DNA of 64,000 bases, taken from NCBI GenBank assembly GCA_002067705.1, contig MVRL01000148.1, forward strand, positions 1 through 64,000. Direction: 5' to 3'. This document shows positions 18,477-26,072 of the stretch, piece after piece. Under the pieces are notes generated by a model. It worked only from the letters and a program-made list of their open reading frames with translations, had not been told where the DNA came from and made no database searches. Origin of the DNA: Methanosaeta sp. PtaU1.Bin112. GTDB lineage: Archaea > Halobacteriota > Methanosarcinia > Methanotrichales > Methanotrichaceae. The position numbers were made by a program, and so were the translations under genes. Numbering within the stretch: the stretch's first letter is position 1; each line of letters begins with the position of its first letter.

Positions 18477-18665
18477 TCACATTCCCAGCTCTTTTTGCTG
18501 CATCTCTTCCTCACTCTCTTCCCAGGCTTCTTCCTCTTTTTCCTCTAAAGCCTCCTGTTCTCCTTCTTTGTTCCAGTTTACTAAACCGTAAACCAGGCAC
18601 AACAGTGTGCTGAAGATGCAAAGAAGGTAGACGCCCCAAATCCAAGGATCATCAATGCCGAGCAT
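18477..18665 (-). CDS. Symporter small accessory protein
   Basis: A 62-residue protein with an N-terminal MLGIDDPWIWGVYLLC motif, one membrane segment and a Glu-rich C-terminal tail. It matches the small accessory subunits encoded before SSS symporters in methanogens. The ATG at 18665 is chosen because GGAGG lies 6 bases upstream; a longer reading from 18707 lacks such support. It ends 6 bases before the symporter. The subunit is likely needed for symporter function or stability (inference from conserved pairing). Confidence 0.8.
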   Translation of the reverse strand: MLGIDDPWIWGVYLLCIFSTLLCLVYGLVNWNKEGEQEALEEKEEEAWEESEEEMQQKELGM

Positions 18666-18802
18666 GTTTCCCTCCAAATCCATGTGATGTATGGTAGCGT
18701 GTAACATTTTAGCATGCTATAAGGATGTCGGTCAGCAATAAATATTATAATTTTTGGCCATCAAAGGCATCTGTGAAGGGCTCCCGGAAACTCTGGGAAA
18801 AC

Positions 18803-18809
18803 TATAAAT
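18803..18809 (+). promoter_or_regulatory. TATA box of the SLC13/ArsB-like permease gene
   Basis: TATAAAT lies 29-35 bases before the ATG at 18838, so transcription would begin within about ten bases of the start codon. Confidence 0.5.
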
Positions 18810-18837
18810 CTATCTGCATAGATTCCGGATCCTAGCG

Positions 18838-20082
18838 ATGATCGAAGCTCTGAGTAATGCCAATATCTCCCTCCTGACGCTGGCTGCTGTTCTGGTCCTC
18901 ATCGCTGTCAGGCAGATAGGCAAGAATAACCTTGCCATTTGGCAGATCATGGCATTAGGCGCACTGATGGTTCTTTTCACCGGCCAGATCTCTCCTGAGG
19001 ACGCCCTGAAGGCTATAAACCTGGACGTGATGATTTTTCTAGGAGCGATGTTCATTATCGGCGAATCCATGCAGAGGAGCGGCTATCTCCTCTTCCTCTT
19101 CAATCGGCTCTTCAGCCGGGCTCAAAACCTCAATCAGCTTCTTTTCTTCATTCTCTTTATCATGGGCTTTCTTTCCGCTCTGCTCATGAATGATACTCTG
19201 GCCATCATCGGCACGCCGCTCATGCTCTACTTCGCCCGGACGCTCAAGATAGAAGCCAAACTTTTGCTCCTGGCTCTGGCCTTTGCCGTGACCACAGGAA
19301 GCGCCCTGAGCCCCATCGGCAATCCGCAGAATCTGCTCATAGCCGTCAATGCCGACCTTTCCAATCCCTTTATCGTTTTTCTGCATTATCTGCTGCTGCC
19401 CACGGTAGCCAACCTCCTTCTCGCCTATCTGCTGCTGAGAATATTCTACAGAGATCAGTTTGTCAAAAGGACGCTGGAGATTTGCCAGGAGGAGATCACT
19501 GATCCGGCATTGGCCAGGCTCTCGCGCATCTCTTTTGTTCTTCTGTTCGTGATGATCCTTGCAAAGATGGCAGCGGTCTTCCTGGGCCTTGGCAGCGAGT
19601 TTCGTCTGACCTATATCGCTCTAGCCTCTGCGCTGCCTATCCTTCTCTTCAGCAGCAAGAGAGGCGAGGTCCTGAGGGGCATCGACTGGTGCACCCTCAT
19701 CTTCTTTGCCGCCATGTTCGTTCTCATGGATGCGGTCTGGAATTCGGGCTCTTTCCAGTCTCTTCTGGCTGGATTCAATGCCGACTTTACATCCATTTCC
19801 ACCATTCTCGTCTTCAGCGTCCTGGCCAGCCAGCTCATCTCCAATGTGCCCCTGGTGGCGCTCTGCCAGCCGTTGCTGGTCAATCCATCCTCCCAGGCGC
19901 TCATGGCCCTGGCTGCAGGAAGCACCATCGCCGGAAACCTCTTCATACTGGGCGCGGCGAGCAATGTGATAATCATCCAGAATGCCGAGAAGAGCGGAGA
20001 GACGCTCACCTTCCTGGAATTTGCCCGCGTGGGAGTGCCTCTGACAGCGCTGAATGTGCTGGTCTACTGGCAGCTTCTTTGA
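18838..20082 (+). CDS. SLC13/ArsB-like anion permease
   Basis: The 414-residue membrane protein of the ion transporter superfamily has about 11 segments. Two homologous halves carry the helix-loop signatures MNDTLAIIGTPLM with GSALSPIGNPQNLL (about 118-168) and SNVPLVALCQPLL with GSTIAGNLFILGAASNVII (about 338-382). These are the usual substrate/Na+-binding hairpins of the CitMHS, NhaD, ArsB and SLC13 families. Possible substrates are arsenite, dicarboxylate, sulfate or Na+/H+. No ars gene lies nearby, so substrate is open. Confidence 0.85.
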   Translation: MIEALSNANISLLTLAAVLVLIAVRQIGKNNLAIWQIMALGALMVLFTGQISPEDALKAINLDVMIFLGAMFIIGESMQRSGYLLFLFNRLFSRAQNLNQLLFFILFIMGFLSALLMNDTLAIIGTPLMLYFARTLKIEAKLLLLALAFAVTTGSALSPIGNPQNLLIAVNADLSNPFIVFLHYLLLPTVANLLLAYLLLRIFYRDQFVKRTLEICQEEITDPALARLSRISFVLLFVMILAKMAAVFLGLGSEFRLTYIALASALPILLFSSKRGEVLRGIDWCTLIFFAAMFVLMDAVWNSGSFQSLLAGFNADFTSISTILVFSVLASQLISNVPLVALCQPLLVNPSSQALMALAAGSTIAGNLFILGAASNVIIIQNAEKSGETLTFLEFARVGVPLTALNVLVYWQLL

Positions 20083-20187
20083 TCAAAAGTCTGAAGAAGA
20101 ATGATTCAATTCAAGGAATTATTTCTTATATACCCTTGAAGAATTAAGCACTAGAAATAATTCGGCCAACGAGAGATTGATGATTTT

Positions 20188-22764
20188 ATGGCGAAAGATG
20201 TAGGAATAGTTGCAAAAAATGTAATAAAATCGTTTGATAGCATAATATACCCAAAAGCGATTCGTATCTTCACACCTTTTACGCAAAGAATTCCTGTATC
20301 TTCGTGCAATCTTGATCGAACCATTAATAAGCTTCTTTTGAAATATGAACCCAAAGTAAAAATAAATGGTCTATTTCCACATCAGGCCGAGTTTCTCAAG
20401 GCGTATTTTGAGGACGGATATGGGAATTTTATCATTACTTCAGGAACAGGTTCTGGAAAGAGTCTCTGTTTTTGGATATGGATTTTTGACCATCTGATAA
20501 GAGATTCCGATGCGAATGCGATTTTATGTTTTCCAACTCAAGCTCTCATGTGGGGCCAAGCAGAAAGACTTGTTCGTCTCTCTGAGCCAGATTCGCTAAT
20601 TTTTCCGGATGGTGGTGACACAATATTCTACGGAGGAACAATTAAAATTGGAAGCAAGAGCCTACCATGGACAATATGGCATGGCGTTGGCTGGGGAAGC
20701 ACTCGCGATGAAAAAATGGCAGATCATGAAGAAAGCGAATTTTTCAAAGCGGCGCGAATTCGGATAGCTACACTTGATAAAGCCAATTGGAGTCTCATCG
20801 AAAAGCATAAAGATTTTCTCAGACATTTGAGATGCATTGTTCTTGACGAAGCTCACATGTATGATGGCGTGTTCGGCGCAAATGTTCATTACTTTTTAGA
20901 GAGAGTCTATCTGTCCTGTGAGGTTTTGGGTGAAACCAAGCCCTATTTTTTTCTCGCATCAGCCACCTTAAGTTCTGCTGAGGATTTCGCAAAAATGCTT
21001 CTGCCGGTACAAGCTTGTGAGGATCTTAAGCATATCAAAGACACCACCAATCAGGAGATTGAGCTTATACCGGTATCGAGTGCTTCTGATGAATTGATAC
21101 ATCCTCGAACTGACGGACTGCTCCGCATGGTCTTCCTCCTGGATTGTGAGAACGTTAAGGTGGATATCCCTAAATTTATGAGCAGCAAAAATGGCCTAGG
21201 AGATAATGTTAATGCTATTTATTTTTCCCAGAGCAAGTACCGCAGCAAGAGACTGAAACTCAGATTGATGAAGGAAAACAAGGTGCGAGATGCGGTTATC
21301 TATGATGCGGATCTGCCACCCAAGAGAAGACGAGAAGTCGAAAAGCTGCTAAATAACAATCGAGATAAAGGGATCACACTAATCGGAACCAGCGCGCTTG
21401 AATTGGGAGTGGATATTGAAGGCCTGGATGTTTGCATAATCCAGGAAATACCTCCAAGTCAGGCTGACATGCTTCAACGTATGGGGCGGGTTGGGCGAAG
21501 AGTCGATAGTCCTGGCCTTGTCATCATGTGCTTATCATCGGAACCTAGAGACAGGAGCATTCTGGATGCCCCACAAGAAGCTTTCAAGTTGGATCTTACA
21601 AAGACAATTCCCATCCCCCTTCACCTGGAGATGGTAAAATGGCGGCACATGTTGGCTGCATATATTGAATGGATGGCGGCGCTGAAAAAGGGCGATGCAA
21701 GCTGGACCGATTTTAATAATGCATTGAAAACGTATTTTGGCGAGACTCCAAAATACCCGGATTTGAAAGAACGATTTGAAGAAAGATATGGCTCGTTGGT
21801 GGACACGAGCGAACGCGCGTGGGTTCACAAAGGATTTAGAGCCAGTGCAAGCGAAGGGAAGGTGGTCCTGAAAGAAAACGGCAATGAAGTGGCAAGAATA
21901 GATGACATCGCCATATTTCGAGACGCACATCCTGAAGCTGTTTACCTGGGTCATGACCTGAAAAGATACCGTGTCGTGGGCTATGAAGGACAGTGGAAAA
22001 TTGCACAATGGGAGCATCAGGATAGCGATGTCATACTGGGAAAATGGCTAAAGGCGATAAAGACAGTTGAATTGAAACAAGAAAAACGAAATATCATTAC
22101 TCGCGGATTATGGGATGAGAATTTCGACCTGTACAAATCCAGCATGAATTCCGCAGATCATTTAAAACTTCCTAAGAAAGGAGTCCTGGAATTTGGCATA
22201 TGGACCTATAGCAGGCGATTTCAGGGCTATAAGGAAATCGACCTCAGCGATGAAGAGCGTACTCGAACTGTATCACTTGATGATGTCAAGAGGCGATTCA
22301 AAGAAGCTAAAGATCGAGGCGAAAACCCTCCGTTCTTGTTTGACTTTTCATACCGAACGCTTGGGTGGCAGTGGCGCTTCAAGTCGATAAAATTCGAGGA
22401 AAATGAGGAGAATGATCAACGATCTCTGGGAAGATTGACTTGCAACATACTGGAACATTTCCTGGCGGATGCTGTCGAATCACGAATATCCGACCTTCAA
22501 ATTGGGCTTGATTTGGAGGATAGCACTTTACAGGTTCTGGATTCCACTCCAGGCGGCAACGGTTTATCGGAAGCCCTTTTGGCGGAAGATCGAATGCAAT
22601 CGGCACTTCAAAGGTGCGAAAAGAGACTTTCAAAGTTCAGGGGCAGAGCAGAAAATCAAAAATTTAAAAAATTTGTTTTGGATTTATGCAGAGATGAGCC
22701 TCAGCATTCTGCAAACGAGGTAGAGAATGTCATTAAATGGCTTTATGCTAATTGGTCCAGGTAA
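20188..22764 (+). CDS. DEAD/DEAH-box helicase with MrfA/DUF1998-like C-terminus
   Basis: The 858-residue superfamily 2 helicase shows Walker A TSGTGSGKS (near 84-92), motif II VLDEAH (near 215), motif III LASATLSS, a domain-2 segment GTSALELGVDIEGLD and motif VI QRMGRVGRR. The C-terminal third ends with STPGGNGLSEALL, which recalls the PGG element of DUF1998 helicases (YprA/MrfA and DISARM DrmA). The four-cysteine zinc site typical of MrfA is not evident. It is followed by an overlapping PLD nuclease gene. Function is likely DNA repair or defence. Confidence 0.85.
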   Translation: MAKDVGIVAKNVIKSFDSIIYPKAIRIFTPFTQRIPVSSCNLDRTINKLLLKYEPKVKINGLFPHQAEFLKAYFEDGYGNFIITSGTGSGKSLCFWIWIFDHLIRDSDANAILCFPTQALMWGQAERLVRLSEPDSLIFPDGGDTIFYGGTIKIGSKSLPWTIWHGVGWGSTRDEKMADHEESEFFKAARIRIATLDKANWSLIEKHKDFLRHLRCIVLDEAHMYDGVFGANVHYFLERVYLSCEVLGETKPYFFLASATLSSAEDFAKMLLPVQACEDLKHIKDTTNQEIELIPVSSASDELIHPRTDGLLRMVFLLDCENVKVDIPKFMSSKNGLGDNVNAIYFSQSKYRSKRLKLRLMKENKVRDAVIYDADLPPKRRREVEKLLNNNRDKGITLIGTSALELGVDIEGLDVCIIQEIPPSQADMLQRMGRVGRRVDSPGLVIMCLSSEPRDRSILDAPQEAFKLDLTKTIPIPLHLEMVKWRHMLAAYIEWMAALKKGDASWTDFNNALKTYFGETPKYPDLKERFEERYGSLVDTSERAWVHKGFRASASEGKVVLKENGNEVARIDDIAIFRDAHPEAVYLGHDLKRYRVVGYEGQWKIAQWEHQDSDVILGKWLKAIKTVELKQEKRNIITRGLWDENFDLYKSSMNSADHLKLPKKGVLEFGIWTYSRRFQGYKEIDLSDEERTRTVSLDDVKRRFKEAKDRGENPPFLFDFSYRTLGWQWRFKSIKFEENEENDQRSLGRLTCNILEHFLADAVESRISDLQIGLDLEDSTLQVLDSTPGGNGLSEALLAEDRMQSALQRCEKRLSKFRGRAENQKFKKFVLDLCRDEPQHSANEVENVIKWLYANWSR

Positions 22765-23305
22765 AGTACTGGCTTATTTAAGGGATGATCTTTCCAGAGC
22801 ATCGGAGTCTCTCGTGATCGTGGGGCCCTGGCTGGATGATTATTTTGCAGATCAGGTCGTATTGGCTTCTCCATCAGAGCTGGATGCTCGCGCAATCGTC
22901 AGGGAAGAAGAGCAGATGGACCCAGAGGCGTGGCAGCGAACTTCGGCAGCGCTCTCCATTTTCGCGGCAAAATGGACTGATTTCAAGGCCAGGACGCAGA
23001 GTAGGCTTCATGCAAAATTCTTGTGTATCGACGACAAGATCCTATATCTGGGCAGCGCCAACTGGTATCGCTATAGTCTGGAAAAGAGCTTTGAGTTGGT
23101 CTTAAGAGGTCCTAAAAACGAGATAGTAGGCTTTGATGAAGAGCTGGAAAGGCTCTGGCGAAATGCTGCGGATCTAAAAGTTCAACAAAATTCTCGCAAG
23201 TCAAACAAATCGATCGCCAAGGGTATTGACTATGAAATAATAGATCCGATTGCCCAAAAAGCCTTGAAAGAAAATCCTAAAGCATTTGTCCTCAGAAGAA
23301 ATTGA
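22727..23305 (+). CDS. Phospholipase D-like nuclease (single HKD motif)
   Basis: The protein of 192 residues (ATG 22727; 186 from ATG 22745) has one complete HKD motif, HAKFLCIDDKILYLGSANW (about 97-115), as in Nuc-type endonucleases and DISARM DrmC that work as dimers. The N-terminal region (VLAYLRDDLSRASESLVIVGPWLDD) is the usual first strand/helix unit. It overlaps the helicase gene by 38 bases (20 bases from the second ATG), so the two are translationally linked and probably act together. Confidence 0.82.
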   Translation: MSLNGFMLIGPGKVLAYLRDDLSRASESLVIVGPWLDDYFADQVVLASPSELDARAIVREEEQMDPEAWQRTSAALSIFAAKWTDFKARTQSRLHAKFLCIDDKILYLGSANWYRYSLEKSFELVLRGPKNEIVGFDEELERLWRNAADLKVQQNSRKSNKSIAKGIDYEIIDPIAQKALKENPKAFVLRRN

Positions 23306-23340
23306 CAATGGCAAATCGAGATCAAAGGTATTATGATATT

Positions 23341-23370
23341 GGATCAATTTGGATCAATTTGGATCAATCA
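23341..23370 (+). repeat. Three tandem 10-bp repeats before the methyltransferase gene
   Basis: GGATCAATTT occurs twice followed by GGATCAATCA. The units are 10 bp apart, about one helical turn, and end 13 bases before the ATG. Next to them AATCA-ATTG-TGATT (23366-23379) is an imperfectly centred inverted repeat. This could be a regulator site or a slippage-prone repeat. Confidence 0.6.
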
Positions 23371-23383
23371 ATTGTGATTAACT

Positions 23384-24118
23384 ATGAAAAACAATTCTAC
23401 CATCTCATGCTACGACAAACACGCTAGAGCCTACGACCTCTACCAGTCCGCAGTAGTTCCCGGCTACCAGGAGATGCTCGACCTTGCGGCTGGTGCCTGC
23501 AAGCGCTACCTGCCGCAGAATGCAATGATCATCGATCTGGGATGCGGAACCGGCAATGCCTCTCTGGCTGTGCTGCGAAAAATGCCCTCTGCCAGAGTCT
23601 ACCTCATCGACGGCTCTGAGAGAATGGTCCAGGTGGCGGCAGAGAAGATCTCGCGCGCCTATCCGGAGGCGCTTTTGGGCTGCAAGGCGGCAAACCTTGT
23701 TGATGGCGATTGGGATGAAGGCATTGATGGGCGGGGGCCGGCTGGCGAAGTCAAAGGGTATGACGCCATAGTATCCACTCTGGTCCTCGAGCACCTGCCC
23801 TTCGATCTCTATAAATCTGCCATTGCCAAATGCTATCGGCTGATCAGGCCCGGAGGCTGGCTCCTGGCAGCAGAAGGATACACCGAAGCGGGAAGCGACA
23901 TGCAGGAGTGGTTCTTTGAGGAAATGGAAGAGCGGCGAAGGTCGCTTGATCCGGAGCTATCAGATTTTGTGGCCAGGCTGAGAGATGAGAAAGAGACTCA
24001 CTATTACACCAGCAGAGCTGAGAAGGAAGAGTGGTGGCGGCAGGCGGGATTCGTGCAGGTAAATGTGCTCTGGCAGTATCTCTGCATAGCGCTGATGGCG
24101 GGAAGAAGGCCGATGTGA
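23384..24118 (+). CDS. Class I SAM-dependent methyltransferase
   Basis: The 244-residue protein has the SAM-binding motif I IIDLGCGTGNASLAVL (about 49-64), motif II acidic end VYLIDGSERM (about 73-82), and a later VSTLVLEHLPFDLY and LIRPGGWLLAAEGY. This is the UbiE/Methyltransf_25 type that methylates small molecules; there is no DNA-methylase catalytic motif. Substrate unknown. The tandem repeat upstream may control it. Confidence 0.85.
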   Translation: MKNNSTISCYDKHARAYDLYQSAVVPGYQEMLDLAAGACKRYLPQNAMIIDLGCGTGNASLAVLRKMPSARVYLIDGSERMVQVAAEKISRAYPEALLGCKAANLVDGDWDEGIDGRGPAGEVKGYDAIVSTLVLEHLPFDLYKSAIAKCYRLIRPGGWLLAAEGYTEAGSDMQEWFFEEMEERRRSLDPELSDFVARLRDEKETHYYTSRAEKEEWWRQAGFVQVNVLWQYLCIALMAGRRPM

Positions 24119-24150
24119 TTCTTTTCAAGGAGGGATAGTTATGAAAAATT

Positions 24151-24157
24151 TATAAAT
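24151..24157 (+). promoter_or_regulatory. TATA box of the C69 peptidase gene
   Basis: TATAAAT lies 28-34 bases before the ATG at 24185. It overlaps too closely with the TTG at 24164 for that to be the start, which supports the ATG. Confidence 0.5.
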
Positions 24158-24184
24158 AGTTGCTTGACCACTGAAGTATTCGTT

Positions 24185-26047
24185 ATGGTCGTAGCCAGAT
24201 TTGTCTATGCATTTTGCCTCATCCTCGTCCTGACGACAATGGGTTTAGGGTGCACGACATTTGGCGTCACAAAGTCAGCCTCTGCCGATGGATCGATCTT
24301 CATCGGCCATACTAACGACGGATTTTCGCTTGGCGACATCGGCGGCACCATCAAAGAAGATATGGTATCATTCCGGTACATCCCTGCCCAAAATTACACA
24401 CCCGGTTCTTTGCGTCCTATCATCTACGATCCGAATAGCGGCGCAAAATTGGCCAACAAGGGCATTTCTTACCAAGGAAATAAAACGCAAGATTTTGATA
24501 CAATAATAGGCTATATCGATCAGGTGGAGCACACATATGGCTATCTGACCGGAGTCTATGGGATTATCAATGAATACCAGTTGATGTCTGCAGAATGCAC
24601 AGACTATTCTAAGATCTTTCCTGATGCTGAGGAAGGAAAGCGCATATTCTACAGCTCTGAGCTATCAAATATTGCCATGGAACGCTGCAAGACAGCTAAG
24701 GAGGCAGTAAACCTGACCGGACGCCTGATCGATGATTTTGGGTACTATGGGTCTGGAGAGACATTGATCTTCGCCGATACGGAGGAAGTCTGGGTAATTG
24801 AGATGTGCGGAGGTACGCCATCAGGAAGCGGCGGATATTGGGTAGCTCAAAGAGTTCCAGACGGCGAAGTTTTTGTAGCTGCGAATGAGTTTAGAATCAG
24901 GGAGATCGACCCGAAAAATGAAGATCAGCTCTTCTCTTGGAATCTCTTTAGCGATGCCGAAAATATGGGATGGTACGATCCTGCCGAAGGACCATTGGAC
25001 TGGGCCGCGATATTTGGAGCAGGCGAATTCCTGAATCCCTACTATTCCCTGCAAAGAGTCTGGCGCATTATGGACAGAATTGCTCCCACCAGGAAACTCT
25101 CTCCTTATGTAGATGGGCCATTTACCAGAGAGTATCCCTTCTCAATTGCACCTGATGAGAAGATCGATATTCGAGACGCATTTGATCTCTTCCGGGATCA
25201 TTACGAAGGCAGCGTCTTTGATTTAGCTAAGCCCCCGGGAGGTGGAGCCTTTGCCGATCCATACAGAGTCTGGGGTCCACTGGAAGATGATGACCATCCG
25301 TCGCATGGAGAAGTTAAACCTGGTGCCTGGTCTAGGCCCATCTCCACAGATCAGTGTGGTTACTCCTATGTCGCTCAAGCCAGAGACTGGCTGCCCGATG
25401 CCATCGGTGGCATCTGCTGGCTGGGGCTCTCCTCGCCCTCGGAAACCTGTTACGCGCCTTTTTATGCCGGAATTTATGATATTCCGGCTCCGTACAAGGA
25501 TGGGTCACATTGGGATTTCGATATGAATACGGCCTTCTGGCCCTTTGAGATTGTGCAAAACTGGGCCAGACTCATGTATTCTGAAATGATGCCGATAATC
25601 AGGGCAGAACAGGTGCGCCTTGAAGGGGCAGTGTTGTCCAGACAGACCGATATTGAGGCGCAAGCTCTAAAGCTGCTTGAGAAGGATGAGAGATCAGCCA
25701 GGGCATTTCTCACTCAATACACAAATTCTACAGCAATTGAGAACCTGGATAGCTGGAAAAAGCTATTTGAAATTCTGGTGGTCACATGCCGCAATGGCCA
25801 GTATAATGATATTAGGAATAAAACGATAACGAATATAGGATATCCAGATTGGTGGCTCGATAATGCTAGCTATCAGTACGGCCCGCGAGTCTATGATCTG
25901 AAATCGCTAAGAGAGATTCCCAATGTGAGGTATACAGGCAGGACTGAATATCTCGCTTCAGCTGATGCGATCGGATATATCCAGCAGCATCAATTGAAAA
26001 ATTCCCGCCATCTAGTTAAACCAGCGCGCTCAATAGCAATCCAATAA
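24185..26047 (+). CDS. Family C69 dipeptidase (Ntn hydrolase), exported
   Basis: About 620 residues. A hydrophobic N-terminus (residues 2-21) leads directly into GCTTFGVTKSASADGS; Cys23 is the expected N-terminal nucleophile exposed by processing, as in PepD-type dipeptidases. Other family blocks are GIINEYQLMSAECTD, GYYGSGETLIFADTEEVWVIEMCG and GGICWLGLSSPSETCYAPFYAG. The signal-like leader implies action outside the membrane. It lies 25 bases upstream of the agmatine gene on the same strand and may share its transcript. Confidence 0.85.
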   Translation: MVVARFVYAFCLILVLTTMGLGCTTFGVTKSASADGSIFIGHTNDGFSLGDIGGTIKEDMVSFRYIPAQNYTPGSLRPIIYDPNSGAKLANKGISYQGNKTQDFDTIIGYIDQVEHTYGYLTGVYGIINEYQLMSAECTDYSKIFPDAEEGKRIFYSSELSNIAMERCKTAKEAVNLTGRLIDDFGYYGSGETLIFADTEEVWVIEMCGGTPSGSGGYWVAQRVPDGEVFVAANEFRIREIDPKNEDQLFSWNLFSDAENMGWYDPAEGPLDWAAIFGAGEFLNPYYSLQRVWRIMDRIAPTRKLSPYVDGPFTREYPFSIAPDEKIDIRDAFDLFRDHYEGSVFDLAKPPGGGAFADPYRVWGPLEDDDHPSHGEVKPGAWSRPISTDQCGYSYVAQARDWLPDAIGGICWLGLSSPSETCYAPFYAGIYDIPAPYKDGSHWDFDMNTAFWPFEIVQNWARLMYSEMMPIIRAEQVRLEGAVLSRQTDIEAQALKLLEKDERSARAFLTQYTNSTAIENLDSWKKLFEILVVTCRNGQYNDIRNKTITNIGYPDWWLDNASYQYGPRVYDLKSLREIPNVRYTGRTEYLASADAIGYIQQHQLKNSRHLVKPARSIAIQ

Positions 26048-26072
26048 TTATGTGAAATGCGTAGGGAAGAAT

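Noticed and set aside
23341-23370. Tandem repeats as a possible CRISPR array
   Set aside because: Units are only 10 bp and have no spacers; no cas gene is near.
23384-24118. Methyltransferase as a modification enzyme partnering the helicase-PLD pair
   Set aside because: It has small-molecule methyltransferase motifs and no DNA-methylase catalytic motif, and a 78-base gap with its own repeat region separates it.
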